A stretch of DNA of 64,000 nucleotides from Ancylobacter gelatini (GCF_022601675.1 NZ_JAKVIL010000004.1:338144-402143); one strand, 5' to 3'. Shown: positions 44,663 to 55,192, numbered from the stretch's first letter. Translations and numbers: made by a program. Notes: generated by a model from the letters alone, not told the origin.

Positions 44663-47482
44663 ATGGCCAACAAGATGCTTATCGACGCCACCCATCCGGA
44701 GGAAACCCGGGTGGTGGTGGTGCGCGGCAGCCGAGTCGAGGAATTCGACTTTGAAGCCGCCAACCGCAAGCCGCTCCGCGGCAACATCTACCTCGCGAAG
44801 GTAACGCGGGTAGAGCCCTCCCTCCAGGCCGCCTTCATCGAGTATGGCGGCAACCGGCATGGCTTCCTCGCCTTCAGCGAGATCCATCCCGATTATTATC
44901 AGATCCCCGTTGCCGACCGGCAGGCCCTGCTGGCCGAGGAAGAGCGCCAGCAGCGCCGCGACGCCGAGGAAGAAAACGAGGACAAGCCCAGGGGTCGCCC
45001 CCGCCGCAGCCGTGGCGCAGCCAAGTCCGCATCCGGCGACGAGGCCGTTTCCGAGACTGCGGCCGATGGCGAAGCAGAGGCCGAGGCCGATGCCGATGCC
45101 GAGGAAGGTTCGCGCTCTTCGTCGCGCCGCGCACGCCGCCGCCCGTCCGCCGATGACGAATCCACCGGCGAGGTCGAGGAAGTCGCCGGCGAGGAAGAGA
45201 TCGTCGACGAGGTCGGCTCCGACGACGCGCTGGAAGAGGTTCCCGAGCGCGCCGCCCCGCGCGGCCGCGCCCGTACCTACAAGATTCAGGAAGTGATCAA
45301 GCGCCGGCAGATCATGCTGGTGCAGGTCGTGAAGGAAGAGCGCGGCAACAAGGGCGCGGCGCTCACCACCTATCTGTCGCTCGCCGGCCGCTATTCGGTG
45401 CTGATGCCCAACACCGCGCGCGGCGGCGGCATTTCCCGCAAGATCACCTCGGCCGAAGACCGCAAGCGCCTCAAGGAGGTCGCCTCCGACCTCGAAGTGC
45501 CGGAGGGGATGGGCATCATCCTGCGCACCGCCGGCGCCAATCGCACCAAGGCGGAGATCAAGCGCGACTTCGAGTACCTGCTGCGGCTGTGGGAGAATGT
45601 GCGCGAGCTGACGCTCGGCTCGACCGCGCCCTCGCTGGTCTATGAGGAAGGCTCGCTGATCAAGCGTTCGATCCGCGACCTGTACAACAAGGACATCGAC
45701 GAGGTTCTGGTCCAGGGCGACGAGGGCTATCGCGAGGCCAAGGACTTCATGCGCATGCTCATGCCGAGCCATGCCAAGAACGTGAAGCCCTACAAGGATT
45801 TGCAGCCGGTCTTCACACGGTTCGGCGTCGAGAGCCAGCTCGACGCGATGTTCCTGCCGATCGTGCAGCTCAAGTCGGGCGGCTACATCGTCATCAACCC
45901 GACCGAGGCGCTGGTCTCGATCGACGTGAACTCGGGACGTTCGACCCGCGAGCACAATATCGAGGACACGGCGCTCAAGACCAACCTGGAAGCCGCCGAG
46001 GAAGTCGCCCGCCAGCTGCGCCTGCGCGACCTCGCCGGGCTGATCGTCATCGATTTCATCGACATGGACGAGAAGCGCAACAACCGGGCGGTGGAGCGCA
46101 AGCTCAAGGATTGCCTGAAGAACGACCGCGCGCGCATCCAGCTCGGCCGCATCTCGCATTTCGGCCTGATGGAGATGAGCCGCCAGCGCATCCGCACCGG
46201 CGTGCTGGAAAGCTCCACCGAGGTCTGCCCGCATTGCGGCGGCACCGGCCATGTGCGCTCCTCCGCCTCGGTCGCGCTGCAGATGCTGCGTGCAGCGGAG
46301 GACATGCTCCAGCGCTCCAACACGCACGACCTCATCATCCGCACCCGCGCCGAGAACGCGCTCTATGTGCTGAACCACAAGCGCGCCCATTTGCATGAGC
46401 TGGAAGTGCGCTTCGGCGTCTCCATCGCCATCACCGCCGATGCCACGCTGACCGGCCTCACCCCCTTCGCCATCGACAAGGGCGACGCGGTGGCGAATCC
46501 GATCCCGCTGCCGCGTCCGGCGGAGCTGGTAATCGAGCCGGAAGAGGAGGATCTCGCGGCAATTGCCGAAGAGGAGGTCGCCGAATCCGACGAGGAAGCC
46601 GCTGAGGCCGCACCGCGCGCCGAGGCCGAGGCCGAAGCAGGCCAGCAGGACCCGCAGGGCGATGGCGGCCGCCGCCGTCGCCGCCGCCGTCGCCGCCGCC
46701 GTGGTGGCGGGAACGGCACTGGCGGGCCGCAGAACGAAGGCGGTTCGAACGGGGACGCTTTCGGCGACGATGAGGGCGACGAGAGCGACGACGGTTCGGA
46801 CGAGGAGACCGGCTCGGTTTCCGACGACGCGTTCCCGGCTGAGCAGGCCGAGATCGCCGCCGCCCCGGTTTCGGGCGAGGACGCCGGGCAGGTGCTTGCG
46901 TTGGCCGAGGACGCGTCCGCTTCGATGGCCGACGTCCCGGTGACCGAAGAAACGCCGGACGCCGTGGCAGCAGAAGCGACCACGGAGGAGGCGCCGACCG
47001 AGGAGGCTCCCGCCGAGGAGCCCAAGCCCCGCCAGCGCGGACGCCGTGGCGGACGCCGCTCACGCGCCGACAAGGCGGCGGACGAGGCTGCCTTGGCCAC
47101 GTCCACCGACGCAGCCGCCGAGCCGGCCACCGACACCGCGCCAGTGGAAGCCGCTCCGGCTGAAGCTGCACCGGTCGAGGCTCCCGCCCCCGTCGCGACT
47201 CCGCGCCGCCGCCGGTCCACTGTCCGCGAAGCGGCGCCGGTCATCGCGACTGAGACCGCCGCATCGGTGACGCCGGAAGCGCTCGCCACCGAACCCGCGC
47301 CGGTGGAAGCCGGCCCGGTCGAGGGCGACGTCAACGCGGCCCCGGAGGCACCCGCCGAAGCTCCGGCTTCGGAGACCCCCGCCCCCGAGACGGTTGCCGA
47401 GACCCCCGCAACCCCGCCATCCGATGATCCTGATCGGCCGCGCCGCTCCGGCTGGTGGAACCGCAAGCTGTTCGGCGCCTGA
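44663..47482 (+). CDS. rne: Ribonuclease E
   Basis: A 939-residue endoribonuclease, core of the RNA degradosome. It opens M-A-N-K-M-L-I-D-A-T-H-P-E-E. The S1 domain starts normally (G-N-I-Y-L-A-K-V-T-R-V-E-P-S-L-Q-A-A-F-I-E-Y-G) but is split by a charged insertion (about residues 95-205, Glu/Arg/Ala-rich) before resuming R-Q-I-M-L-V-Q-V-V-K-E-E-R-G, an alphaproteobacterial trait. Catalytic D's lie in S-I-D-V-N-S-G-R and I-V-I-D-F-I-D-M-D; the zinc link is C-P-H-C-G-G-T-G. The tail is Ala/Glu/Pro-rich with a run of ten or so arginines and ends G-W-W-N-R-K-L-F-G-A, probably for partner binding. Confidence 0.96.
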   Translation: MANKMLIDATHPEETRVVVVRGSRVEEFDFEAANRKPLRGNIYLAKVTRVEPSLQAAFIEYGGNRHGFLAFSEIHPDYYQIPVADRQALLAEEERQQRRDAEEENEDKPRGRPRRSRGAAKSASGDEAVSETAADGEAEAEADADAEEGSRSSSRRARRRPSADDESTGEVEEVAGEEEIVDEVGSDDALEEVPERAAPRGRARTYKIQEVIKRRQIMLVQVVKEERGNKGAALTTYLSLAGRYSVLMPNTARGGGISRKITSAEDRKRLKEVASDLEVPEGMGIILRTAGANRTKAEIKRDFEYLLRLWENVRELTLGSTAPSLVYEEGSLIKRSIRDLYNKDIDEVLVQGDEGYREAKDFMRMLMPSHAKNVKPYKDLQPVFTRFGVESQLDAMFLPIVQLKSGGYIVINPTEALVSIDVNSGRSTREHNIEDTALKTNLEAAEEVARQLRLRDLAGLIVIDFIDMDEKRNNRAVERKLKDCLKNDRARIQLGRISHFGLMEMSRQRIRTGVLESSTEVCPHCGGTGHVRSSASVALQMLRAAEDMLQRSNTHDLIIRTRAENALYVLNHKRAHLHELEVRFGVSIAITADATLTGLTPFAIDKGDAVANPIPLPRPAELVIEPEEEDLAAIAEEEVAESDEEAAEAAPRAEAEAEAGQQDPQGDGGRRRRRRRRRRRGGGNGTGGPQNEGGSNGDAFGDDEGDESDDGSDEETGSVSDDAFPAEQAEIAAAPVSGEDAGQVLALAEDASASMADVPVTEETPDAVAAEATTEEAPTEEAPAEEPKPRQRGRRGGRRSRADKAADEAALATSTDAAAEPATDTAPVEAAPAEAAPVEAPAPVATPRRRRSTVREAAPVIATETAASVTPEALATEPAPVEAGPVEGDVNAAPEAPAEAPASETPAPETVAETPATPPSDDPDRPRRSGWWNRKLFGA

Positions 47483-47505
47483 GCGCGTCGCCGCACTGAA
47501 AAAAC

Positions 47506-47534
47506 AAAGGCCCCGGAGATGATCCGGGGCCTTT
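47506..47534. terminator. Bidirectional intrinsic terminator
   Basis: Twelve-base arms AAAGGCCCCGGA / TCCGGGGCCTTT with a five-base loop, between convergent rne and aminotransferase genes. Confidence 0.85.
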
Positions 47535-47554
47535 CGTCTTTATCGGTGACTGTC

Positions 47555-48757
47555 TCACCCCCGACGCAGGAAATCGCCGATGCGCGCCACCGCCTCGCGC
47601 ATATCCATCGCCGATCCGGCATAGGACAGCCGCAAATAATGGTGGCCGCGATGCGGGTCGAAATCCACGCCCGGCGTTGCCGCCACATGCGCCTCGTCGA
47701 GCAGACGACGGGCGAAGGCGGCGGAATCATCGGTGAAACGGGATACGTCGGCGTAGAGATAGAATGCGCCGTCCACCGGCAGGAACTCGGGAAGTCCGGC
47801 GGCAGGCAGTCCGGCAGTGAGAATGCGCCGGTTTTCCTCATAGCCGTGCTTGACCTCCTCCATCTCCGCCGCGCCGTCGAACGCGGCCTCGGCGGCGATC
47901 TGCGAGAGGGTCGGCACGGAGATGGTCAGGTTCTGCTGGAGCCGCTCCGCCGCGCGCACCAGCGGCGACGGCAGCACCATCCAGCCGACACGCCAGCCGG
48001 TCATGCAGAAATATTTCGAGAAGGAATGGATGACCGTCACGTTCGGCGAGAGCGCGGCGGCGGTGGTGGCGGGAAAGGCATAATCGAGCCCGTGGTAAAT
48101 CTCGTCCGAGATGAAGCGGATGCCCAGCCCCTCGGCGGTGGCGATCAGTTCGGCCAGCGCCTCCGGCCGCATCATGGTACCGGTCGGATTGGCCGGGCTC
48201 GCCACCAGCACGCCCTTGAGCGGGCCTTGCGCATGCGCGTCGGCAAGCGCCTGCGGCGTGATGACCCAACGTGAGGCGGCGTCGGTCTCGATCAGCACCG
48301 GCTCGCAGCCGAGCGCGGTGAGAATATGGCGATAGGGCGGGTAGCCGGGATTGGCGATCGCCACCCGATCGCCCGGCTCGAACATCGACAGGAACGCCAG
48401 CACGAACCCGGCTGACGAGCCGGTGGTCACCACCACCCGCGACGGGTCGAGGTCTAGGTCGTAGGTCTCGCGATAATGCCGGGCGATGCGGGCACGCAGG
48501 GAAGGGATGCCGAGCGCGGCCGTGTAACCAATGCGTCCGTGCTCCAGCGCCCGGCGCGCTGCTTCCCGCGCGGCGTGAGGGGCCGACGCCGCCGGCTGGC
48601 CGACCTCCATATGGATGACATGCCCGCCCGTCGCCTCGATCCGCGCGGCACGCTCCATCACGTCCATCACGATGAAGGGCGCGATCTCGCTGCGGCGCGA
48701 GGCGTTGGTGGGCACCGCCGCGACGGCGTCGGGCGTGAGCGGTAAAGAAAGGCTCAT
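47555..48757 (-). CDS. Class I/II PLP-dependent aminotransferase
   Basis: A 400-residue fold-type I aminotransferase. The PLP lysine is in S-F-S-K-Y-F-C-M-T-G-W-R-V-G-W; G-Q-P-A, N-P-G-Y-P-P-Y, S-P-A-N-P-T-G-T and D-E-I-Y-H-G-L are the expected pocket motifs. It belongs to the broad aspartate/aromatic aminotransferase superfamily; donor and acceptor are not inferable. Starts at ATG 48757. Divergent from the M48 protease gene. Confidence 0.88.
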   Translation of the reverse strand: MSLSLPLTPDAVAAVPTNASRRSEIAPFIVMDVMERAARIEATGGHVIHMEVGQPAASAPHAAREAARRALEHGRIGYTAALGIPSLRARIARHYRETYDLDLDPSRVVVTTGSSAGFVLAFLSMFEPGDRVAIANPGYPPYRHILTALGCEPVLIETDAASRWVITPQALADAHAQGPLKGVLVASPANPTGTMMRPEALAELIATAEGLGIRFISDEIYHGLDYAFPATTAAALSPNVTVIHSFSKYFCMTGWRVGWMVLPSPLVRAAERLQQNLTISVPTLSQIAAEAAFDGAAEMEEVKHGYEENRRILTAGLPAAGLPEFLPVDGAFYLYADVSRFTDDSAAFARRLLDEAHVAATPGVDFDPHRGHHYLRLSYAGSAMDMREAVARIGDFLRRG

Positions 48758-48904
48758 GGAAGCTACCTATCCAGGGTGGTCGCCGCACCCCCGCCGTATT
48801 CTACGGGTCGTGTGCGGCCTCCCGTTCAATTGAAGATGATCAACAGGCCCTTGACCCCTCGATCGTTGGGCGTCAGGTCTGAAGTCCCGGCATGCAAGCG
48901 ATGG

Positions 48905-50365
48905 ATGATGCTTCTGTCACGCAATGACAACCCCCCGTTTCGGCGGACGGCTGGCGCGCCCGCGTGGCGCGGCATCCTGCGCGCGAGCGCGCGTGGCCTT
49001 GGGTTGGCTGCCGCGTTGACGGGTATTATTTCACCGTTTCTGTCCATGCCCGCTCTCGCCCAGGCCCGCGTTCCAGGCGTGATCCGCGATGCCGAGATCG
49101 AGGCGCTGATGCGCGACTACACGCGCCCGATCTTCAAGGTCGCGGGGCTCAGCCAGCAGAACATCAAGGTCGTGCTGATCGGCAATGATTCGTTCAATGC
49201 CTTCGTGGCGGACGGCAAGCGCATCTTCATCAATACCGGCGCGCTGAAGCAGGCCACGACCCCGAATGAGATCATCGGCGTCCTCGCGCACGAAACCGGG
49301 CACATTGCCGGCGGCCACCTCGCCCGCATGCGCCAGCAAATGGAATCGGCCCAGACCGCCGCCATCGTCGCCATGCTGCTGGCAGCCGGCGGCGTCGCGG
49401 CCGGAGCGGCGAGCGGGGCGAATGTCGGCGGCGCGGCGGCGGGCGCGATTCTCGGCCCGCAGGAAGTGATCCGCCGTTCACTGCTGGCCTACAAGCGCAG
49501 CGAGGAACAGGCTGCCGACCGCTCGGCGGTGACCTATCTCAACGCGACCAAGCAGTCCGCCCAAGGCATGCTGAAGACGTTCGAGCGCTTTCAGAGCGAC
49601 CAGCTCTTCATCAGCCAGCGCGTCGACCCCTATCTGCTCAGCCATCCCATGGCGACCGACCGCATCCAGTCTCTGGAGACGCTGGCCCATGCCAGCCCCT
49701 ATTTCAACGCCAAGGATTCGCCCGAGCTTCAGGCCCGGCACGACATGATGCGCGCCAAGCTGGTCGGCTTCACCCAGCCCCCGGACGCGGTGTCCCGCAT
49801 TTACGGCCAGCAGATCACCCTGCCCGCGCGCTATGCCCGCGCCATCTCGGCCTATCGCTATGGCAGTATCCCGGACGCGCTCCGCCAGATCGATGCACTG
49901 ATCGCGCAGAATCCCGGCAATCCGTATTTCCAGGAGCTGAAGGGTCAGGCCCTGCTGGAGGCCGGCCGGGCGAAGGAGGCGGTGCCGCCGCTGCGCCGCG
50001 CCGTGCAGCTTTCCAACGGCCACCCGCTGATCCGCATGCTGCTCGGCCAGGCTCTGGTGGCGAGCAATGACAAGTCGGCTATGGACGAAGCGGTACGCGA
50101 GCTGAATTTCAGCCTGCAGCGCGAGCCCGATTCGCCGACGGGCTGGCGCTACCTTGCCATGGCCTATGGCCAGCGCGGCGACATACCCAATGCCGATCTC
50201 GCCTCCGCGCAGTCGGCCTTCACCGGCGGCGACTTCAAGCTCGCCCGCGAACTCGCCGCCCGCGCCCGCACCAAATTTCCACTCGGTTCGCCCGGCTGGC
50301 TCAAGGCCGACGACATCGTGAACTTCAAGCCCCCCGTCGACGCGCGCGGTCGGCCGCAGCAATGA
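48905..50365 (+). CDS. M48-family periplasmic metalloprotease with TPR repeats (BepA/YfgC-like)
   Basis: A 486-residue exported zinc protease. A hydrophobic signal lies near residues 25-50 (G-L-A-A-A-L-T-G-I-I-S-P-F-L-S-M-P-A-L-A-Q-A). The H-E-x-x-H zinc motif is H-E-T-G-H-I-A-G-G-H, with the third ligand in E-E-Q-A-A-D. The C-terminal third is TPR-like (A-I-S-A-Y-R-Y-G-S-I-P-D-A-L-R-Q-I-D-A-L). BepA relatives help assemble or degrade outer-membrane proteins. Start is uncertain: tandem ATGs at 48905/48908 are used; an ATG at 48836 is in frame. It overlaps the frame of the next gene only at its stop. Confidence 0.88.
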   Translation: MMLLSRNDNPPFRRTAGAPAWRGILRASARGLGLAAALTGIISPFLSMPALAQARVPGVIRDAEIEALMRDYTRPIFKVAGLSQQNIKVVLIGNDSFNAFVADGKRIFINTGALKQATTPNEIIGVLAHETGHIAGGHLARMRQQMESAQTAAIVAMLLAAGGVAAGAASGANVGGAAAGAILGPQEVIRRSLLAYKRSEEQAADRSAVTYLNATKQSAQGMLKTFERFQSDQLFISQRVDPYLLSHPMATDRIQSLETLAHASPYFNAKDSPELQARHDMMRAKLVGFTQPPDAVSRIYGQQITLPARYARAISAYRYGSIPDALRQIDALIAQNPGNPYFQELKGQALLEAGRAKEAVPPLRRAVQLSNGHPLIRMLLGQALVASNDKSAMDEAVRELNFSLQREPDSPTGWRYLAMAYGQRGDIPNADLASAQSAFTGGDFKLARELAARARTKFPLGSPGWLKADDIVNFKPPVDARGRPQQ

Positions 50366-50409
50366 TGCCGCGCGCGCCAGTCGAACCGACGCCTCATCTG
50401 GAGATACCC

Positions 50410-51195
50410 ATGTCGCTGCCTTCCCTCGTCCGCACCGCCGCGCGCGGCCTGGCTGCCGGATGCCTCGTGCTCGGCCTCGCCGCCGGCTTCGCCCCGACCC
50501 CTGCCCAGGCGCTCGACGCGGCCCAGCGCAAGGAGTTCGAGGGTGTCATCCGCGACTACCTCATCAGCAACCCGGAAGTGATCCAGGAAGCCATCGGCGA
50601 GTTGCAGAAGCGGCAGGCTGCTGCCGAGGCCGCCCAGCGCGAGAAGGCCGTGGCCGAGATGAAGCCGCTGATCTTCGATTCCCCGCGTGGCAGCGTCATC
50701 GGCAACCCGGACGGCGACGTCACGCTGGTCGAGTTCTTCGATTACAATTGCGGCTACTGCAAGCGCGCGCTCGGCGACATGGTCGAGTTGCTGGACAACG
50801 ACCCCAAGCTCAAGATCGTGCTGAAGGAATTCCCGGTGCTCGGCCCCGGCTCCGTGGAAGCCTCGCAGGTCGCGGTCGCGGTGCGGCTGGTCGCTCCCGA
50901 CAAGTACCTCGCCTTCCACAAGAAGCTGCTCAGCGAGCGCGGGCAGGCCAACAAGGCCAAGGCACTGGAAGCCGCCGAGGCGGTCGGCATCGACCGCGCC
51001 GCGGTGGAGAAGAAACTCGCCGATCCGGAAGTGGCCGCCACGCTGCAGGAGAGCCTTCAGCTTGCCGACGCGCTCGGCATCGACGGCACGCCGAGCTATG
51101 TCGCGGGCGAGAGCGTCATCGTCGGCGCGGTCGGCCACGGCCAGCTCAAGGACGTGATCGCCTCCGTCCGCTCCTGCGGCAAGGCCAAGTGCTGA
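50410..51195 (+). CDS. DsbA-family thioredoxin-fold protein (Com1/ScsC-like)
   Basis: A 261-residue exported thiol oxidoreductase. A signal peptide (G-C-L-V-L-G-L-A-A-G-F-A-P-T-P-A-Q-A) is followed by a helical N-terminal Scs/Com1-like domain (R-D-Y-L-I-S-N-P-E-V-I-Q-E-A-I). The thioredoxin fold has the active site C-G-Y-C in F-F-D-Y-N-C-G-Y-C and the cis-proline loop G-T-P-S-Y. Two further cysteines end the protein (C-G-K-A-K-C). GGAG precedes ATG 50410. It follows the M48 protease by 44 bases and may be co-transcribed. Confidence 0.92.
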   Translation: MSLPSLVRTAARGLAAGCLVLGLAAGFAPTPAQALDAAQRKEFEGVIRDYLISNPEVIQEAIGELQKRQAAAEAAQREKAVAEMKPLIFDSPRGSVIGNPDGDVTLVEFFDYNCGYCKRALGDMVELLDNDPKLKIVLKEFPVLGPGSVEASQVAVAVRLVAPDKYLAFHKKLLSERGQANKAKALEAAEAVGIDRAAVEKKLADPEVAATLQESLQLADALGIDGTPSYVAGESVIVGAVGHGQLKDVIASVRSCGKAKC

Positions 51196-51375
51196 TCGAA
51201 AACGTGGCGGGCGCGGCGGGTGGCCATCTGAGCCGATTCGTCGCGCCGGCGCCGGGAGCTGGGGGTTAGTAACCCTCAACGCAAGCCGGGGCTTGGCGTG
51301 CGGGCAGGCATTGCCTATAACCCCGCGGCTGTCCCGGCTTCCGCCGCGCGACGGCGACCGGCTGATCGAGACCCG

Positions 51376-51813
51376 ATGTCTGACATCATTCACGTCATCA
51401 ACGGACCGAACCTGAACCTGCTCGGCACGCGCGAGCCGGAAGTCTATGGCCGCGCCACGATCGCCGATGTCGAGGCGGCATGCCGGGAGACCTGCGCAGG
51501 CCATGGGTTCGACCTGGTTTTCCGTCAGTCGAACCATGAAGGCGAGCTTGTCACCTTCCTGCAGGAAGCGCGCGGCTCGCTCGGCGTCGTGCTCAACGCC
51601 GCCGCCTATACCCACACCTCCGTCGCACTTGCCGACGCGATCAAGGCCGTCGGCCTCAATGTCGTCGAAGTGCACCTGTCAAACGTCTTCGCGCGCGAGG
51701 CCTTCCGCCATCATTCCTATATTTCGCCGGTTGCCCGTGGGGTGATTTGCGGGCTGGGGATCGACGGTTACCGGCTCGCCATCCACGCGCTAGCCGCAAG
51801 CCGTGGAAACTGA
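51376..51813 (+). CDS. aroQ: Type II 3-dehydroquinate dehydratase
   Basis: A 145-residue dodecameric enzyme of the shikimate pathway, removing water from 3-dehydroquinate. The signature [18 protein letters not shown] holds the catalytic Arg and Tyr; Q-S-N-H-E-G and A-A-Y-T-H-T-S-V-A complete the active site, and E-V-H-L-S-N is also typical. ATG 51376 is the family start. It heads aroQ-accB-accC, a common alphaproteobacterial order. Confidence 0.96.
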   Translation: MSDIIHVINGPNLNLLGTREPEVYGRATIADVEAACRETCAGHGFDLVFRQSNHEGELVTFLQEARGSLGVVLNAAAYTHTSVALADAIKAVGLNVVEVHLSNVFAREAFRHHSYISPVARGVICGLGIDGYRLAIHALAASRGN

Positions 51814-51843
51814 GGGAGACGGGCGAGCGACCGTCACGGGATC

Positions 51844-52314
51844 ATGATGAAAACAAACAAGCCGGCCATTGACCCCGCGCTGGTGCGCGAGATCGCAACT
51901 CTGCTGTCCGAAAGCGACCTTACCGAGATCGAGGTCCAGCACGAGGATCTGCGCATCCGCGTGGTACGCGCGGCTCCCACCGTCTATGCCGCCCCGGCGC
52001 CCCTCGCGGTGGCGCCCGCCGCCGCTCCGGCTCCGGCCGCCGCGGCCCCTGCCCCGGCCGCTGCCGACCCCGCCAAGCATCCCGGCGTCGTGCCCTCTCC
52101 GATGGTCGGCACCGCCTATCTCGGTCCCGAGCCCGGCGCCCGTTCCTTCGTCGATATCGGCTCCGTGGTGAAGGAGGGCCAGACCCTGCTCATCGTCGAG
52201 GCCATGAAGACGATGAACGCCATTCCCGCTCCCCGCGCGGGCACCGTCACCCGCATCCTCGTGGACAATGCGCAGCCGGTCGAATATGGCGAGCCGCTCA
52301 TGATCATTGAATGA
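51844..52314 (+). CDS. accB: Biotin carboxyl carrier protein of acetyl-CoA carboxylase
   Basis: A 156-residue carrier that presents biotin to the carboxylase. The biotinylated lysine is Lys122 in V-E-A-M-K-T-M-N. An Ala/Pro linker (about residues 44-78) joins an N-terminal helical part to the biotinyl domain, as in all AccB. It starts at tandem ATGs. Its stop lies 11 bases before the accC start; together they supply malonyl-CoA for fatty acids. Confidence 0.96.
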   Translation: MMKTNKPAIDPALVREIATLLSESDLTEIEVQHEDLRIRVVRAAPTVYAAPAPLAVAPAAAPAPAAAAPAPAAADPAKHPGVVPSPMVGTAYLGPEPGARSFVDIGSVVKEGQTLLIVEAMKTMNAIPAPRAGTVTRILVDNAQPVEYGEPLMIIE

Positions 52315-52325
52315 GGACCGCTGGA

Positions 52326-53678
52326 ATGTTCAGCAAGATCCTCATCGCCAATCGCGGCGAGATTGCCCTGCGCGTGCTCCGGGCCTGCAAGGAGCTCGGC
52401 ATTGCCACCGTCGCGGTGCATTCCACTGCCGACGCCAACGCCATGCACGTCAAGCTCGCCGATGAGAGCGTGTGCATCGGCCCGCCCCCCGCGCGCGACA
52501 GCTATCTCAACATTCCCGCGCTGCTCGCCGCCTGCGAGATCACCGGGGCCGAAGCGGTGCATCCGGGCTATGGGTTCCTCGCCGAGAACGCCCGTTTCGC
52601 GGAAATCCTGATCGACCACGGCGTGCAGTTCATCGGGCCCAAGCCCGAGCACATCCGCATCATGGGCGACAAGATCGAGGCGAAGCGGACCGCCAAGAAG
52701 CTCGGCATTCCCTGCGTTCCCGGTTCCGAAGGCGGCATTTCCTCCGACGAGGAAGCCGCCAAGGTCGCCGACGAGATCGGCTTCCCGGTGCTGATCAAGG
52801 CAGCTGCCGGCGGCGGCGGGCGCGGCATGAAGGTCGCGCGCTCCTCCGAGGAACTGTCCTCCGCCCTGTCGCAGGCGCGCTCGGAAGCCCGCGCCGCCTT
52901 CGGCGACGATGCGGTCTATATCGAGAAATATCTCGGCACCCCGCGCCACATCGAGATCCAGGTGCTCGGTGACGGCCAGGGCAATGCCATCCATCTCGGC
53001 GAGCGCGACTGCTCGCTGCAGCGCCGGCACCAGAAGGTGTGGGAAGAGGCCCCCTCGCCCACCATCACCGCCGAACAGCGCGCCCGGATCGGCGAGACCG
53101 TCTCCAAGGCCATGCGCGACATGAAGTATCTCGGCGCGGGCACCATCGAGTTCCTGTACGAGAACGGCGAGTTCTACTTCATCGAGATGAACACCCGCAT
53201 CCAGGTGGAGCATCCGGTGACCGAGGCCATCACCGGCATCGACCTGATCCGCGAGCAGATCCGCGTCGCCACCGGCGAGGCGCTCGGCATCGAGCAGAAG
53301 GATGTGGTGCTGCGCGGCCATGCCATCGAGTGCCGTGTCAATGCCGAGCACCCGCGCACCTTCCGCCCCTCGCCGGGGCGGATCGACAACTGGCACGTGC
53401 CGGGCGGACTCGGCGTGCGCGTCGATTCGGCGGTGTATCAGGGCTATACGATCCCGCCCTATTACGACAGCCTCGCCGGCAAGCTCATTGTTCACGCCAA
53501 TACGCGCGAAGAATGCCTCGCCCGCCTCAAGCGGGCGCTGGACGAGTTCGTGGTGGAAGGCATCGAGACCACGCTGCCGCTGTTCCGCGAGCTGGTGCGC
53601 AACCCTGACATCCAGCGCGGCGCCTACGACATCCATTGGCTGGAGCATTTCCTCGCCGAAGGCGAGCCGGCGAGCTGA
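52326..53678 (+). CDS. accC: Biotin carboxylase subunit of acetyl-CoA carboxylase
   Basis: A 450-residue ATP-grasp enzyme that carboxylates the biotin on AccB. The start [14 protein letters not shown] is classic; further motifs are [33 protein letters not shown], and [17 protein letters not shown] 52326 has GAGG nine bases before it; an in-frame ATG at 52311 overlaps the accB stop and is less likely. Confidence 0.97.
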   Translation: MFSKILIANRGEIALRVLRACKELGIATVAVHSTADANAMHVKLADESVCIGPPPARDSYLNIPALLAACEITGAEAVHPGYGFLAENARFAEILIDHGVQFIGPKPEHIRIMGDKIEAKRTAKKLGIPCVPGSEGGISSDEEAAKVADEIGFPVLIKAAAGGGGRGMKVARSSEELSSALSQARSEARAAFGDDAVYIEKYLGTPRHIEIQVLGDGQGNAIHLGERDCSLQRRHQKVWEEAPSPTITAEQRARIGETVSKAMRDMKYLGAGTIEFLYENGEFYFIEMNTRIQVEHPVTEAITGIDLIREQIRVATGEALGIEQKDVVLRGHAIECRVNAEHPRTFRPSPGRIDNWHVPGGLGVRVDSAVYQGYTIPPYYDSLAGKLIVHANTREECLARLKRALDEFVVEGIETTLPLFRELVRNPDIQRGAYDIHWLEHFLAEGEPAS

Positions 53679-53739
53679 TCCTCGCTGAAATGACCGGCGG
53701 CGCCTTCACAGTGCCGCCGATCTTCGTCATGCTGCGGAC

Positions 53740-54417
53740 ATGTCACACCCGCGCGAACATCAGGTCGAGATCACCCCGGAAGTCCTGCTGAAGGCCTATG
53801 CCTGCGGTATCTTCCCGATGGCGGAAAGCGCCGACGATCCCGGCCTGTACTGGATCGAGCCGGAGCGGCGCGGCATCATTCCGCTGGCCGAGTTCCAGCT
53901 CTCCAGCCGCCTCGCCCGCACCGTGCGCTCCGATCGCTTCGATATCCGCATCGATCATGATTTCGAGGCTGTGATCGACGGCTGCGCCGAGCCGGCGGAC
54001 GGCCGGAGTTCGACCTGGATCAATCCGCGTATCCGCAAGCTCTATTGCGACCTGCACGCCCGCGGCTTCTGCCACTCGGTGGAAGCGTGGGAGGACGGCC
54101 GGCTTGTCGGTGGGCTGTATGGGGTGCGGCTCGGGCGCGCCTTTTTCGGCGAGAGCATGTTCCACCGCGCGCGCGATGCCTCGAAGGTCGCGCTGGTGCA
54201 TCTGGTGGGGCGGCTGCGCAAGGGCGGCTTCATGCTGCTGGACACGCAGTTCGTCACCGATCATCTCCGCAGCTTCGGCGCGGTCGAGGTGCCGCGCCGG
54301 CACTATCACCGGCTGCTGGAACAGGCGCTGGACGGCGAGGGCGATTTCTACTGCTGGGGGCCCGGCGAGGCGATCTCGGGCGCGGTCTGCTTGCAGTCGG
54401 TCAGCCACGCATCATAG
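53740..54417 (+). CDS. aat: Leucyl/phenylalanyl-tRNA-protein transferase
   Basis: A 225-residue enzyme that adds Leu or Phe to N-terminal Arg/Lys of proteins for N-end-rule degradation. Family landmarks: [32 protein letters not shown], and the core [18 protein letters not shown]. Start at ATG 53740. Its end overlaps the convergent DUF2155 gene by 70 bases. Confidence 0.96.
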   Translation: MSHPREHQVEITPEVLLKAYACGIFPMAESADDPGLYWIEPERRGIIPLAEFQLSSRLARTVRSDRFDIRIDHDFEAVIDGCAEPADGRSSTWINPRIRKLYCDLHARGFCHSVEAWEDGRLVGGLYGVRLGRAFFGESMFHRARDASKVALVHLVGRLRKGGFMLLDTQFVTDHLRSFGAVEVPRRHYHRLLEQALDGEGDFYCWGPGEAISGAVCLQSVSHAS

Positions 54418-55001
54418 ATCGGGTGCTCGATCCCGTGCAGGCCGGGGCTGGAGGCGAACATCCAGCCACCGAACAGCGGCTTGATCTTGCCGTCCAGCGT
54501 GATTTCCTGAACCTCGACGAAGCCGGTGGTGTTCTGCGTCTCGTTCTCGGGCCGGGTGTAGCAGGCGCGCGGGGTGATGCGCAGCGCGCCGAACTGCACG
54601 GTCTCGTTGATCGCGACGTCAAAGCTGATAATGCGACCGGTGATCTTGTCCAGCCCGGAGAACACCGCCGTCTGATTGGCGATCTTCTGCTCGGGCGGCT
54701 GCACCACCTCGATATCGCCGCTTGGACCATAGGTCGCCGCGCCCGGCACATCCGGCTGCGCCGGCGCGGGCGCGCGGTTGTCGCCGGCGGGCGCCTCCAT
54801 GATCGAGGGCACGCCGGGGCCGCCCGGCAGCGAATCGGGATTGTCCACCGGCCCGCCAGGCGGCGGGGCGAGGGGCGCCGATTCGACACCGCCCTGCCAG
54901 CCCTGCTGGGCGACGGCCGGAGGCACCAGAGCCACGCTCAGGCCCAGCGTCGCCAGAAGGAGAGCGGGGGCAGCGCGGAGCACATCAGGTCTGAACAGCA
55001 T
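54348..55001 (-). CDS. Exported DUF2155-domain protein
   Basis: A 217-residue exported protein. A signal peptide ([16 protein letters not shown] then V-P-P-A-V-A-Q) is followed by a Pro/Gly-rich linker to about residue 100, then the DUF2155 domain: [22 protein letters not shown], and [12 protein letters not shown] with a C-terminal W-L-T-D-C. The function is unknown. The ATG at 55001 is chosen from the signal peptide. The 3' end overlaps aat by 70 bases on the opposite strand. Next to NDUFA12, as in many Hyphomicrobiales. Confidence 0.85.
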   Translation of the reverse strand: MLFRPDVLRAAPALLLATLGLSVALVPPAVAQQGWQGGVESAPLAPPPGGPVDNPDSLPGGPGVPSIMEAPAGDNRAPAPAQPDVPGAATYGPSGDIEVVQPPEQKIANQTAVFSGLDKITGRIISFDVAINETVQFGALRITPRACYTRPENETQNTTGFVEVQEITLDGKIKPLFGGWMFASSPGLHGIEHPIYDAWLTDCKQTAPEIASPGPQQ

Positions 55002-55192
55002 GGAACCGGGCACCTTCGCATCGCCTCGCACCGAACGATCGCCGCCGGCGCACCGCTGCGGGGCAGAATGCGCGGCATTGCGGCCATGTCGGGGCGAGAC
55101 GCATCGGGGCGACAGCCACCCGGGGAAAATTGGTCGAGACGGGAACAGCGAGGCCGCCCGCTCGCGGGCCGCCGCCAACGGCGCGCGAAGCC

